Source: Desulforhopalus sp. IMCC35007
GTDB taxonomy: Bacteria > Desulfobacterota > Desulfobulbia > Desulfobulbales > Desulfocapsaceae
DNA length: 64,000 nt
Reading direction: 5' to 3'
Assembly: GCF_005116575.1 (NCBI RefSeq)
Contig: NZ_SWCN01000014.1
Coordinates: forward strand, 1-64,000
The stretch's first letter is position 1. Every line of letters starts with the position of its first letter. Under the pieces are notes generated by a model. The model was not told the origin of the DNA and searched no databases. It saw only the letters and a program-made list of their open reading frames with translations. Positions 1 through 9,088 of this stretch are shown here, piece by piece. Made by a program: the position numbers and the translations under genes.

Positions 1-69
1 GAAGTTAAGCTCTTTAGCGCCGATGGTACTGCACGGGCGACTGTGTGGGAGAGTAGGTCATCGCCGTAT
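1..69 (+). rRNA. rrf: 5S ribosomal RNA, 3' part
   Basis: The window opens inside a 5S rRNA. The stretch has the typical bacterial 3' half (GAAGTTAAGCTC at the start, GCGCCGATGGTACTGC, GGGAGAGTAGGTCATCGCCG at the end). The 5' half, and presumably 23S and 16S, lie left of the window. A strong intrinsic terminator follows within about 15 bases, so this is the end of an rRNA operon read on the plus strand. The exact 3' end is estimated. Confidence 0.9.
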
Positions 70-80
70 CTTTACACCAA

Positions 81-118
81 TCCCCAATCAACTACATTGT
101 TGATTGGGGATTTTTTTT
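81..118 (+). terminator. Intrinsic terminator of the rRNA operon
   Basis: A perfect 12-bp stem (81-92 with 99-110) with a 6-base loop is followed by eight T residues at 111-118. It sits directly after the 5S rRNA and almost certainly ends the rRNA transcript. Confidence 0.92.
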
Positions 119-203
119 ATTCTATTAACGACTGGGATTACACGTAAAACAGTGCAAGGTAGGATGGGTACATATTCCCTTCCCCACCTCAGGCACAACA
201 AGT

Positions 204-379
204 TTTACGGCGGTCATAGCAAAGAGGGTCCAGCCGTTCCCATTCCAAGCACGGCAATTAACTCTCTCGGAGTCTCGCCCCGCTCCTTTACCTACCTCTC
301 TCGGAGTCTCACTTCGCTTACTTACCTGGCGCCGATGGTAGTGCACGAGCGCTGCGCTCAAGAGTAGGTCATCGACGTA
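204..379 (+). pseudogene. Degenerate second 5S rRNA copy with an internal insertion
   Basis: The stretch restarts with a 5S-like 5' half (GGCGGTCATAGC, then CCGTTCCCATTCCAAGCACGGC) and ends with the 5S-like 3' half (GGCGCCGATGGTAGTGCACG ... AGAGTAGGTCATCG). Between them, where an intact 5S reads AAGTTAAGCTCTTTAGCGCC, about 65 unrelated bases are inserted as two 34-bp repeats. The terminator behind it matches the one behind the intact copy, so the unit probably arose by tandem duplication. A functional 5S is unlikely because the insert disrupts the central helices. Ends are approximate. Confidence 0.75.
264..331 (+). repeat. Two imperfect tandem 34-bp repeats inside the 5S-like copy
   Basis: Units 264-297 and 298-331 both begin CTCTCGGAGTCTC and then diverge (GCCCCGCTCC against ACTTCGCTTA) before a shared TTACCT. 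Two partial copies make up most of the material that interrupts the degenerate 5S rRNA. Confidence 0.7.
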
Positions 380-390
380 TCTTTACACCA

Positions 391-427
391 ATTCCCAATC
401 AACTATAAGGTTGATTGGGGATTTTTT
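391..427 (+). terminator. Intrinsic terminator after the 5S-like copy
   Basis: CCCAATCAAC (394-403) pairs with GTTGATTGGG (410-419), extended outward by a G-U and two A-U pairs, and is followed by TTTTTT. The stem repeats that of the terminator at 81-118 with only small changes, which supports a duplication of the 5S end together with its terminator. Confidence 0.85.
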
Positions 428-494
428 GTTTGTATATGCCGACCTTCATTGCATACCTTTTTTTCAGGTGGCATCTAAATGCCAGCCCCGAACC

Positions 495-1016
495 CTATTC
501 GCCGTCAAACTCCATCATGGCAAACATTTTACATCCGTTCAGCCGCTCTCTTCCTTTGAGATCAGGTAATTCAATGAGAAAAGCACACTCGACTATCTCT
601 GCTCCAAGTTTTTTCACAAGATTCACAGTGGCTCCTGCGGTACCACCCGTTGCAATAAGGTCATCAACGATTACAACCTTATCGCCGACATCAAGACTAT
701 CTTTATGCATCTCCAGGGTACCAGAACCATATTCCAGACTATAGGACTCTTCTATTGTATCAGCTGGAAGTTTTCCTTTCTTCCGGACAGGGATAAAACC
801 AACACCTAGTTTATAGGCCAGAACCGCGCCAAAAACAAAGCCACGTGCATCTATGCCTACAACTTTATCGATATTCTTATCTTTGTATCGTTCATAGAAA
901 ATATCGCAGGATTCTCGTAACGCCTCTGGATTTTTCATAAGCGTTGTGAGATCTCTAAAGATCACCCCTTCAATTGGCCAATCCACAATGCTTGCTACAG
1001 TACTCTTTAAATCCAT
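495..1016 (-). CDS. apt: Adenine phosphoribosyltransferase
   Basis: This 173-residue protein converts adenine and PRPP to AMP in the cytoplasm. The type I phosphoribosyltransferase PRPP motif VVIVDDLIATGGT is at residues 114-126, and the family's N-terminal FRDLTTL is at about 20-26. Length is normal for bacterial Apt. It lies 5 bases after the stop of mtnP, so the two are very probably one transcript: MtnP releases adenine from methylthioadenosine and Apt recycles that adenine. The start ATG at 1016 is the only one that gives the full N-terminus. Confidence 0.96.
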   Translation of the reverse strand: MDLKSTVASIVDWPIEGVIFRDLTTLMKNPEALRESCDIFYERYKDKNIDKVVGIDARGFVFGAVLAYKLGVGFIPVRKKGKLPADTIEESYSLEYGSGTLEMHKDSLDVGDKVVIVDDLIATGGTAGATVNLVKKLGAEIVECAFLIELPDLKGRERLNGCKMFAMMEFDGE

Positions 1017-1021
1017 ATTAT

Positions 1022-1780
1022 TTATATCCTTCCCATGGCTGAGTAATTTTCAATCACCTTGATAAGCAATTGTTTTACATTATTTGCGTTTTTATTAAAC
1101 ACTTCCAAGACATCCTCCCATGTTACGGTTTCTTCATCTTCTTTCCAACAATCGTAATCCGTTGACATGGCAATGGCTGCATAAGGGATACCTGCCTCAT
1201 TTGCCAGCATGGCTTCCGGAGCGGTTGACATATTGACAACATCAGCTCCCCATAATCTAAACATTTTTGATTCGGCAATTGTAGAAAATCGTGGGCCCTC
1301 AATCGTAACAACACAACCAGCCGGATGAACTTTAAGCCCGAGTTTTCCAGCGGTTTTATAGAGCAGCTGGCGTAAAGTTTCATCAAAGGGTCTCGCCATA
1401 GGAGTATGAACTATTCCATTTTCAAAAGACTCTGCAAAAGTGTTTTTACGAAACCTGGTGAAATCTATAAACTGATCGAGAACAACAAGATCTCCCCTGT
1501 CTATTTCCCTACGCAAACTACCGCATGCCGTTGTGGCAATAATATGAGTCACACCAGCATTTTTAAGCGCAATTATGTTTGCCCGGTTGTTTACTTGTGT
1601 CGGACTAAATTGGTGTCTTTGCCCGTGTCTTGCGAGAATAACGACCTCAACTCCAGCAATTTTCCCAGTTACCAGCGGCGACGAAGGCACCCCATATTTT
1701 GTTTCTCCTTCTTTTGTAACGGGATCTTTTATTATTTCAGGGTTATCTAAACCGGAACCACCAATTATCCCAATTCTCAT
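1022..1780 (-). CDS. mtnP: S-methyl-5'-thioadenosine phosphorylase
   Basis: The protein phosphorolyses 5'-methylthioadenosine, a by-product of polyamine and related SAM-dependent reactions, to adenine and methylthioribose-1-phosphate. I take the ATG at 1780 (252 residues): it starts directly with the family's MRIGIIGGSGL and has GGAG 11 bases upstream. The same frame stays open to 1933, but those 51 extra residues do not look like the family. Visible motifs are RHGQRHQFSP, EGPRFSTIAE and the substrate-site segment ending STDYDCW. The DYDCW end favours methylthioadenosine over guanosine or inosine phosphorylases. It is followed by apt. Confidence 0.93.
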   Translation of the reverse strand: MRIGIIGGSGLDNPEIIKDPVTKEGETKYGVPSSPLVTGKIAGVEVVILARHGQRHQFSPTQVNNRANIIALKNAGVTHIIATTACGSLRREIDRGDLVVLDQFIDFTRFRKNTFAESFENGIVHTPMARPFDETLRQLLYKTAGKLGLKVHPAGCVVTIEGPRFSTIAESKMFRLWGADVVNMSTAPEAMLANEAGIPYAAIAMSTDYDCWKEDEETVTWEDVLEVFNKNANNVKQLLIKVIENYSAMGRI

Positions 1781-2360
1781 CTGTTCATTTTCTCCGTGAT
1801 TTTTTCTTTTCGAGGTTTCATTTACATCTGCCTCATTTAAAAAGAATAGAGACATTTTTTTCAATAATAACGAATTGTAACAATAAAGCTGTAGACCATT
1901 TTCTGGTATTATTAATTGCCCCACTGCATACAACGATAAATTAGAATTCGTGCATCAAAGCCGAGTGCAAGATATCATGGTTAACAGTTCGTGTCCAAAA
2001 AAGTTTATTTCATCCTCTGCACCAATATTCTCTCACCGTCAGCTTATCAAAAAAATATGTTTACCTGACAGGAATTCGATATGATTTTTATGGAAAACAG
2101 ATGTTTCACTTGAGCTGTTTCTCGGTATCGGACACAACCAATACAACTGTTTAAGTGTATTGTCTCTCAGTCATTGCCATTTTTGGTCAGCGGAAATCAC
2201 CATTTCATCTTCATCCTGATATAATTGTCCCTGCTACTGCCAACGTAGGCGAAGGACTTTATCCTTTTGACCTCTATACGTAACACTAATACAATATCCC
2301 CAATGTCCGGGAATCATAAAGTGATTGCCCTTTATTGGTACTGATCTTGGTTATTTCGGC
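1781..2360. other. Long spacer between mtnP and the U32 gene
   Basis: 580 bases between the start of mtnP and the stop of the U32 gene. No RNA gene or convincing promoter was recognised. The only coding-like signal is the broken minus-strand frame at 2171-2317, listed separately. Confidence 0.5.
2171..2317 (-). pseudogene. Possible remnant of a small gene with an in-frame TAG
   Basis: On the minus strand an ATG at 2317 opens 27 codons that end in TAG (2234-2236). The same frame then continues for 20 codons to a TGA at 2171-2173. The pieces read MIPGHWGYCISVTYRGQKD... and ...YQDEDEMVISADQKWQ, which look like real protein rather than random sequence. I do not recognise the family. It could be a decayed gene or chance; there is no clear ribosome binding site. 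Confidence 0.25.
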
Positions 2361-3677
2361 CTATACAACAATCTGCTGCAACTGCTGTTTCTTTCTTCGC
2401 AAAATCGCATTTGTCTCACACCCCTGCAAGGGTGGATCAGTATGCAAAAACAGCTTATTTCCAGGATTTGCCTTTTCCACCAGACCGCCCTCTTCGTCCT
2501 CTAAACGGATTATTGTAACACCAATGCAATCGATACCTTTTTGCATATATTCGATTGTCTCCCCTGGACGTACAGTATTACGAATCTCAACAAATGGTGT
2601 CTGCCCAGGCTCTCGTATTACGGCAACAGGCTCATATCCCTGCTCTTCCCTTGAAGAACTGTAGATCATCTCAGAACTCCCAGGCTTATCAATAATGAAA
2701 TTTTCCGTCATGCCACGGGTTCCAGAGCGGCTGATTTCGTCGAGGAAAACTTCTGGAAATTTTATATTTTCCGGTTTTTCCCATACCTCTGCAGGCAGGG
2801 CTTTTAAATAATCAAGCGCTGCCCGGTAAATCCTCACGACGGCCCCTACATAAAAAATTGATTTCATGCGCCCTTCAATTTTCAAAGAATCCACGCCAGA
2901 GGCAACAAGTTGTGGCAGCATCTCCAGAAGGCAGAGATCTTTTGAGTTGAAGATATATGTGCCTCTTTCGTCCTCCTGCACCGGATAGTATTCACCAGGC
3001 CGTTTCTCCTCCACCAGAGAATAGCTGAACCTGCAGGGATGGGCACAGCTGCCTTGATTTGCGTCTCTGCCGGTGAGATAATTAGAGAGCATGCACCTTC
3101 CGGAATACGAGATACAGAGCGCTCCATGGACAAATATTTCAAGCTCGCCGCTTACTTTTGACCTGATCTCACAGATCTCTTCAAGTGAAAGTTCACGGGC
3201 CAGGTTCAGCCTGGAGGCCCCCTGATTCAACCAGAAACGGGCGGACTCGTGATTTGTCACATTCGCCTGGGTCGATAAATGAACAGGCAGGCCAGGAACC
3301 ACACGACGGGCAATACTCAAGATACCCGGATCAGAAATAATAACCCCATCAGCACCAATTTTTTCCAGTTCCTGCAGGTATGCTGGCAGGCCCTCCAAAT
3401 CCCTGTTATGGGCAAAAATATTGCTGGTCACATAAACCTGAACACCATGCTCGTGTGCATATTCTACGCCTTGCCGCATAGCATCAGCACTAAAGTTTCC
3501 CGCTTTTGCCCTCAAACTAAACTCCTTGCCACCAAGATAAACCGCATCCGCCCCATAGTGCACCGCAGTAACAAGTTTTTCGTAATTTCCTGCAGGCGCC
3601 AGAAGTTCAGGGAAGCAAATGGTATTTATTTTTTTGCTGCTGTTTGGAGCTGCTATATTTTTTTTCTTTTTATTCAT
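2361..3677 (-). CDS. Peptidase U32 family protein, TrhP/RlhA-type RNA hydroxylation factor
   Basis: This 438-residue protein belongs to the U32 family. The N-terminal part reads PELLAPAGNYEKLVTAVHYG, and the central signature is EIFVHGALCISYSGRCMLS followed by NQGSCAHPCR. Those four cysteines are conserved in E. coli TrhP (YegQ) and RlhA, which are needed for prephenate-dependent hydroxylation of tRNA U34 or 23S C2501. Peptidase activity is therefore not the likely role. The first about 20 residues are lysine-rich and probably disordered. It is transcribed away from mnmA, another tRNA U34 modification gene, across a 290-base spacer in which I see no clear element. Whether the target is tRNA or rRNA cannot be told from sequence. 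Confidence 0.88.
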   Translation of the reverse strand: MNKKKKNIAAPNSSKKINTICFPELLAPAGNYEKLVTAVHYGADAVYLGGKEFSLRAKAGNFSADAMRQGVEYAHEHGVQVYVTSNIFAHNRDLEGLPAYLQELEKIGADGVIISDPGILSIARRVVPGLPVHLSTQANVTNHESARFWLNQGASRLNLARELSLEEICEIRSKVSGELEIFVHGALCISYSGRCMLSNYLTGRDANQGSCAHPCRFSYSLVEEKRPGEYYPVQEDERGTYIFNSKDLCLLEMLPQLVASGVDSLKIEGRMKSIFYVGAVVRIYRAALDYLKALPAEVWEKPENIKFPEVFLDEISRSGTRGMTENFIIDKPGSSEMIYSSSREEQGYEPVAVIREPGQTPFVEIRNTVRPGETIEYMQKGIDCIGVTIIRLEDEEGGLVEKANPGNKLFLHTDPPLQGCETNAILRRKKQQLQQIVV

Positions 3678-3967
3678 GCTGAACTCGTAAAAGACAAAAC
3701 GCGAAAATAGTTAGCGAAGATAATATATTAAGGTACATTTTCCAGCGTAGTGAGAGGGAACCGGAAAAGTCCACCAGGAAATGATTTCCGTTTTTATTTA
3801 ACGAAGACCCTTTAGAAATTTACTATATGTACTACAATGGTACTGAATATTTTTCAGGCTTTCTCATACATCAGACAAAGTAGTCGGATATGTATGTATG
3901 ATCAGGCCTGATTTCAAGACTATTTTAATCCCGAGTATCTGCAGGAGTCCATCAGGGCCAGAGAAAT

Positions 3968-4993
3968 ATGGAAATTGGTATTGCCATGAGCGGAGGCGTG
4001 GATTCCACAGCCAGCGCTCTGATGTTGCGCGAAAAATATAAGGTGAAAGGCTTTTTCATGCGACTGGCCCAGCCTGACTTTAATGAACAAAAGCTGCGCG
4101 TTGAAACCATAGCGGCACAACTGGGGATTGAACTTCAGATAATTGACCTCCGCCAGGAATTTGACAATGCCGTCCTCAACTATTTTTCAGGCAGCTACTT
4201 CAACGGTCTTACACCAAATCCTTGTGTCATCTGCAACAAAGAGATAAAATTCGGCCTCTTTCTTGACGCAATACTCAAAAGCGGCATGGATAAAATGGCC
4301 ACCGGCCATTACGCCCAAATCGTTAAAAAAGGAGGGCTGTATCATCTCAGCTCCGGCAAAGATCCTAAAAAAGATCAGTCCTATTTTCTGGCACGACTCA
4401 GTCAGCAGCAACTCGGCTCAGTTCTTTTCCCTCTGGGAGACCAAGAAAAGAACTCCATCTATGAATTTGTGGAAGAACATGGGTTCCCTCATTTCAGAGG
4501 CCAGGAGAGCCAGGATGTCTGCTTCCTTGAAAAAAATCAGATTGGTAGCTTTTTAACAAGCAGAAGCAATGGATCAGCTCCTAAAGGATCGATTGTTTCA
4601 ACAGACGGCAAGGTGTTGGGTGAGCATACCGGGCTTTTTCACTATACCATTGGCCAGCGTAAAGGACTTGGAATCTCCCATCCGGAACCGCTCTACGTCG
4701 TAGGCCTTGATGCCCGCAACAACGCAGTGATTGTCGGCACCAACGATGAACTGTTCCGCAGGACCATTGAAGTAGAAAACCTGCACTGGCTGAGCGGTCA
4801 ACCACCCGAACTTAATCAGATGTATACGGTACGTATCCGCTATAGCCACCGGGGCTCCCTCGCGCACCTGCAATTAAAAGAAAATAATAGTGGAACCTTT
4901 ACCTTTTCTGAACCACAGCGGGCCATTACCCCCGGCCAGTTTGCAGTTGTTTATAATAATACAGAGCTGCTAGGCTCTGGCATCATAATGTAG
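3968..4993 (+). CDS. mnmA: tRNA-specific 2-thiouridylase
   Basis: MnmA adenylates U34 of Lys, Glu and Gln tRNAs and replaces O2 by sulfur. The PP-loop SGGVDS is at residues 8-13. The two catalytic cysteines are visible: Cys86 in NPCVICN and Cys185 in SQDVCF. The C-terminal beta-barrel (GQRKGLGIS onward) is complete. At 341 residues it is slightly shorter than E. coli MnmA (about 368). The Shine-Dalgarno sequence is weak, and a second ATG six codons in would also keep the PP-loop. It heads a compact cluster mnmA-mtaB-cinA, with mtaB 12 bases downstream. Confidence 0.95.
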   Translation: MEIGIAMSGGVDSTASALMLREKYKVKGFFMRLAQPDFNEQKLRVETIAAQLGIELQIIDLRQEFDNAVLNYFSGSYFNGLTPNPCVICNKEIKFGLFLDAILKSGMDKMATGHYAQIVKKGGLYHLSSGKDPKKDQSYFLARLSQQQLGSVLFPLGDQEKNSIYEFVEEHGFPHFRGQESQDVCFLEKNQIGSFLTSRSNGSAPKGSIVSTDGKVLGEHTGLFHYTIGQRKGLGISHPEPLYVVGLDARNNAVIVGTNDELFRRTIEVENLHWLSGQPPELNQMYTVRIRYSHRGSLAHLQLKENNSGTFTFSEPQRAITPGQFAVVYNNTELLGSGIIM

Positions 4994-5005
4994 GTCACGT
5001 ATTTC

Positions 5006-6331
5006 ATGAAAAAAGTCTTTATCACCACCCTCGGATGTAAGGTGAATCAGTACGAATCTGCCGCGTTTAAAGCAGGCTTTGAAGATGCCGGCCTAGAAAT
5101 TGTTGGCAAAAACGAACCTGCCGACATCGTTGTCATTAACAGCTGTACGGTTACCGGAAGTGCCAGTGCTCAGTCAAGACAAACCATTCGTAAAATGGCG
5201 CGGCAAAACCCCGAAGCCAAAATCATCGTTACCGGCTGTTACGCTGAAATTGCCGCAGATAAACTGGCAAAGGATAAAGAGTTGCGTGGCCGCGATTACA
5301 CCCTGATAGGTAACTCTAAAAAGGATCTTCTCGTGCACTCTGCTCTGGGCGATTATGAGGCTACAACAAAACTCATCCTCGGTTCCATCAAGAAGGCATC
5401 TGAAATCTGTGACCTGCCGGTGCGAAAATTTGGTGATCGCAGCAGAGCCTATCTGAGAATCCAGGATGGCTGTGAAAGCTTCTGTTCCTACTGCATTGTT
5501 CCTTATACCCGTGGTCCAAACAGGTCACTTCATCCTGAAAAGGCCCTGGAACAGGCAAAAGTTTTCGCCCGGGAAGGACATAAAGAAATTGTCCTCACAG
5601 GCATACATATCGGCTACTACGGCAAAGACCTTGATGGCGACAATACCCTAGTGACGCTCATCGACCAGCTTTCCCTTGCAACCCCGCAGGTCCATTACCG
5701 TATCAGCAGCCTGGAACCACTTGAAATAACAGACGAGCTTCTCCAGCTTATGGCCTCACGTACAAATATTCAGCACCATCTTCATATTCCCCTGCAAAGT
5801 GGTCATGATGAAATTCTCAAGCGGATGAACCGCCGCTACCACACGGCAACGTTTAGAGAGATTGTGGAAAAATGCTACCGATATCTTCCCGATATGGCAA
5901 TTGGAGTAGACATTCTCGCCGGCTTTCCTGGAGAAACGGACGAGCAGTTCGAGGAGGCCCTGACATTTTTAGATACTTTGCAATTTACCTACCTTCACGT
6001 CTTTCCCTATTCTATCCGCCCTGGAACCCGTGCAGCCACATTTCCAGACCAGGTAGATAAGAGTATAAAAGAACAAAGGGTTGCTAAACTCAGAGAACTC
6101 AGCAATTATAAAAAGAACTCTTTTTACACAGAGCAGCTTGGAAAAACTGTCACCGTTCTGGTTGAAAATGTCCGCGATGAATCCGGACTTCTGAAGGGAT
6201 TCAGCGATAATTATATAGCAGTCAGGTTTCCAGGAGATAAGACACTCATAAATCAGCGGGTGCAGGTACAGCTCAAGGCACTTATTAACAATTACGTTCT
6301 AGGAGAATACACAGGCTCCAATGAAAGTTGA
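5006..6331 (+). CDS. mtaB: tRNA threonylcarbamoyladenosine methylthiotransferase
   Basis: MtaB is a radical-SAM methylthiotransferase that turns t6A37 of tRNA into ms2t6A. The N-terminal UPF0004 domain carries the auxiliary cluster cysteines Cys11, Cys47 and Cys78. The radical-SAM motif CESFCSYC supplies Cys156, Cys160 and Cys163. A C-terminal TRAM-type RNA-binding region follows (residues about 375-435). LGCKVNQYES favours MtaB over MiaB or RimO. The length of 441 is normal. The gene overlaps cinA by 11 bases, so translation is probably coupled. Confidence 0.93.
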   Translation: MKKVFITTLGCKVNQYESAAFKAGFEDAGLEIVGKNEPADIVVINSCTVTGSASAQSRQTIRKMARQNPEAKIIVTGCYAEIAADKLAKDKELRGRDYTLIGNSKKDLLVHSALGDYEATTKLILGSIKKASEICDLPVRKFGDRSRAYLRIQDGCESFCSYCIVPYTRGPNRSLHPEKALEQAKVFAREGHKEIVLTGIHIGYYGKDLDGDNTLVTLIDQLSLATPQVHYRISSLEPLEITDELLQLMASRTNIQHHLHIPLQSGHDEILKRMNRRYHTATFREIVEKCYRYLPDMAIGVDILAGFPGETDEQFEEALTFLDTLQFTYLHVFPYSIRPGTRAATFPDQVDKSIKEQRVAKLRELSNYKKNSFYTEQLGKTVTVLVENVRDESGLLKGFSDNYIAVRFPGDKTLINQRVQVQLKALINNYVLGEYTGSNES

Positions 6332-7559
6332 GATAATCGCCATAGGGGACGAACTGACATCAGGTCGAATCCTCAACACCACCAGCAGTTTTGCAGCCAG
6401 ACATCTTTATGAGGCTGGCTATGACATCTATGCCATGAACACCATTGGCGACAGCCCTATTCTTATTGGCGAGGCGCTGAAACAGGCTCTGTCGAGGGCC
6501 GACGCAGTTCTTGTCACCGGAGGACTGGGAACCACCGACGACGATCTGACCAACGAAGCCGTCTCCAAGGCGCTGAACAGGCCAACCATGCCAAACCTTG
6601 AGATACTTGCCAACATCCGCACCCACCTCGACGAGATCACAGCAAACCCTGTCAGTCCTCTGGAAAAACTTGCCTGGCTCCCCTCTGGTGCTGAAGCCTT
6701 GAACCCACAGTCCCGTATGGCCGGGTACCAGCTCATCCACGACAACAAACCAATCTTTTTCCTCCCTGGTGTGCCAAGCCAGATGCGACATCTTCTCATA
6801 GAAGATGTCCTGCCCAAACTTTCTACCTGGCACGAAGACCATCGCCTGACAACATATCATCGTATCTTCCGCATTTTCAATCTGCCGGAATCTGAGGTCA
6901 ACAGGCATATCACCAGCCTTGATCTCAGCCCGGACGTACACATCGGCTATTACCCCGTGTTTCCTGAAGTACACCTCAGCCTCACAGTGCGGGATAAAAA
7001 AGACAATAATGCCAAAAGATTATTTAAATCCTCCTGCAAGGCGATCACCACCGTACTGGGAGATTCGATTTACGGTATAAACAGGGACAGTATGGAAAAG
7101 GTTGTGGGAAATTTACTTATAGGCCAGTCTCTGACCCTGTCCATTGCGGAATCCTGTACCGGCGGCCTGATCTGTAGTAAAATTACCGACACTCCGGGGA
7201 GCTCAGAGTATCTTCTGGGAGGCGTGGTCTCCTATTCAAACTTTTTAAAAAGTGAATATCTCGGCGTTTCTAATGACCTTCTCAATAAACATGGTGCAGT
7301 CAGCCGAGAAGTTGCTGAAGCCATGGCTGTTGGGGTGAGAGTGCGGAGTAAGTCGGACATAGGGCTCTCGGTAACCGGCATTGCAGGTCCTTCCGGTGGC
7401 AGTGATGAAAAGCCCGTTGGCACAGTATACATCGCCATTGCAACAACCGAAGAAAACTGGGTCACCAAGTTTCTTTTTGCAGGCAACAGAAAACAGATTC
7501 GGGAAATCACCGCCCAGAGCAGCCTTGATCTCATCCGTAAATACCTGCTCAGCCGCTAA
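6321..7559 (+). CDS. cinA: CinA-family protein (MoCF-like domain plus nicotinamide-nucleotide amidase domain)
   Basis: The 412 residues contain the two classic CinA parts. Residues 1-170 form the molybdopterin-binding-like COG1058 domain (IAIGDELTSGRILNT, VTGGLGTTDDD). Residues about 255-412 form the PncC domain (AESCTGGL, GIAGPSGG). The family has ADP-ribose pyrophosphatase and NMN deamidase activity and recycles NMN released by NAD-dependent DNA ligase. Its position just before recA is the arrangement seen in several bacteria, where CinA is linked to competence. The 11-base overlap with mtaB indicates co-transcription. Confidence 0.93.
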   Translation: MKVEIIAIGDELTSGRILNTTSSFAARHLYEAGYDIYAMNTIGDSPILIGEALKQALSRADAVLVTGGLGTTDDDLTNEAVSKALNRPTMPNLEILANIRTHLDEITANPVSPLEKLAWLPSGAEALNPQSRMAGYQLIHDNKPIFFLPGVPSQMRHLLIEDVLPKLSTWHEDHRLTTYHRIFRIFNLPESEVNRHITSLDLSPDVHIGYYPVFPEVHLSLTVRDKKDNNAKRLFKSSCKAITTVLGDSIYGINRDSMEKVVGNLLIGQSLTLSIAESCTGGLICSKITDTPGSSEYLLGGVVSYSNFLKSEYLGVSNDLLNKHGAVSREVAEAMAVGVRVRSKSDIGLSVTGIAGPSGGSDEKPVGTVYIAIATTEENWVTKFLFAGNRKQIREITAQSSLDLIRKYLLSR

Positions 7560-7688
7560 ATTCCCTGCGTGGAGAACATATGGGAAATGTTATCAGTCTT
7601 ATTTTAAACACTTTTATTTATTGAAAAATATATGGTAGATAGTATCAGCACCTCAGACGAATTACTATAATTTACATCGGAGAAAAAT

Positions 7689-8789
7689 ATGGCTTCACCA
7701 GCTAAAAAAGATAAAGGAAGTAGTGTAGAAAACGCAATCAGCCAGATCCAGAGACAGTTTGGCAAAGGCTCCATCATGAAACTTGGAAGCCAGGAATTAG
7801 AAAAAATTCCTGTCATTTCAACCGGTGCTCTCAGCCTCGATATAGCTCTTGGAGTTGGTGGTTTTCCCAAAGGCAGAGTAACCGAGATTTATGGCCCGGA
7901 GTCTTCAGGAAAAACGACCCTTGCGCTTCATGTAGTTGCCGAAGCGCAAAGACTTGGTGGTGCAGCCGCTTTCATTGACGCAGAACATGCGCTGGATACC
8001 GCTTACGCTGAGCGACTGGGAGTCAACATTGACGAGCTTCTTGTTTCCCAACCCGACTATGGTGAGCAGGCTCTAGAAATTGCAGAAATCCTCATCCGCT
8101 CAGGGGGGATCGATGTTATCGTTATCGATTCGGTTGCAGCACTTGTTCCCCGTGCAGAGATCGATGGTAATGTCGGTGATTCCCATGTGGGCCTTCAGGC
8201 ACGGTTGATGTCTCAGGCCATGAGAAAATTTACCGGCGTTCTGAATCGCAGTAACACTGTTCTGATCTTCATCAACCAGATTCGGATGAAGATTGGGGTG
8301 ATGTTCGGCAACCCTGAGACCACAACCGGTGGTAATGCACTTAAATTTTATTCATCTCTGCGACTTGATATCAGACGTATAGCCCAGTTAAAAGACGGCC
8401 AGGAACTTACCGGTAACCGAACCCGGGTGAAAGTCGTTAAAAACAAAGTTGCTCCTCCATTTAAGTTAGCTGAATTTGATATCATCTACGGTGAGGGTAT
8501 TTCCAAGCTCGGCGACATGCTTGATCTGGCAGTTGATCTTGAAATAGTTGAAAAAAGTGGCTCGTGGTACTCTTACATGGAGGAAAGAATCGGCCAGGGA
8601 CGGGAAAACGCCAAGCGTTTTCTGATGGATCAACCGGAAATGTGCCTTGATATTGAGAACAAGGTACGTATGGCGTATGGAATGGAACCAGCTGAGACAC
8701 CCATTGCACCGCCACCTCCCCGTATCCCTGCTCCAAAGGCTCCAAAGTCCGCAGATGACGAGCCAACAATGGACGCCATTGACGATTAA
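7689..8789 (+). CDS. recA: Recombinase RecA
   Basis: RecA forms the DNA-strand-exchange filament and triggers LexA cleavage. The protein has 366 residues with Walker [10 protein letters not shown] at 69-77, the Walker B region [14 protein letters not shown], the DNA-binding loop 2 [14 protein letters not shown], and the family signature [11 protein letters not shown]. The C-terminal tail is proline- and acid-rich ([13 protein letters not shown], then [11 protein letters not shown]). The start ATG is preceded by CGGAG. The 129-base gap to cinA suggests its own promoter; I looked for a CTGT-N8-ACAG or GAAC-N4-GTTC LexA box there and saw none that is convincing. Confidence 0.98.
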   Translation: MASPAKKDKGSSVENAISQIQRQFGKGSIMKLGSQELEKIPVISTGALSLDIALGVGGFPKGRVTEIYGPESSGKTTLALHVVAEAQRLGGAAAFIDAEHALDTAYAERLGVNIDELLVSQPDYGEQALEIAEILIRSGGIDVIVIDSVAALVPRAEIDGNVGDSHVGLQARLMSQAMRKFTGVLNRSNTVLIFINQIRMKIGVMFGNPETTTGGNALKFYSSLRLDIRRIAQLKDGQELTGNRTRVKVVKNKVAPPFKLAEFDIIYGEGISKLGDMLDLAVDLEIVEKSGSWYSYMEERIGQGRENAKRFLMDQPEMCLDIENKVRMAYGMEPAETPIAPPPPRIPAPKAPKSADDEPTMDAIDD

Positions 8790-8800
8790 ACCTCGCGCTC

Positions 8801-8837
8801 CCCGGCACCTCACCAACCGAGCGGCATCGGTGCCGGG
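8801..8837 (+). terminator. Hairpin after recA, weak terminator candidate
   Basis: CCCGGCACC (8801-8809) pairs with GGTGCCGGG (8829-8837) across a 19-base loop. No T-run follows, so it may act as a 3'-end hairpin rather than a classic intrinsic terminator. Confidence 0.4.
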
Positions 8838-9088
8838 AAAGCCCTTCTACTTCAGCAATATTGTGTAACCTCTCCAGATTCTCTGTCTGTTCTGACGAAA
8901 AACCTGGAGATTGGCACAGATCTCTTTCTCTACTAGGAGAATTTCATTTTTAAGATTCCTTGCCGAGCATCTTATTTTCTTTTTCCATCTCCGTTATCAA
9001 TATAACTCTTGACGGTTCTAAGGGGGCACGTTTAGTCTGTTTTATTGTCGGGTATAATTATTCCATAGCTCCAGGAGGCACATTTATT

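Noticed and set aside
7560-7688. Possible LexA (SOS) box upstream of recA (GAACATATGGG)
   Set aside because: Only one half of the Gram-positive-type site is present and no CTGT-N8-ACAG dyad exists, so no operator is claimed.
8960-9088. Extended N-terminus of the FAD dehydrogenase
   Set aside because: No ribosome binding site and no family similarity; the TTG at 9089 has AGGAGG at good spacing.
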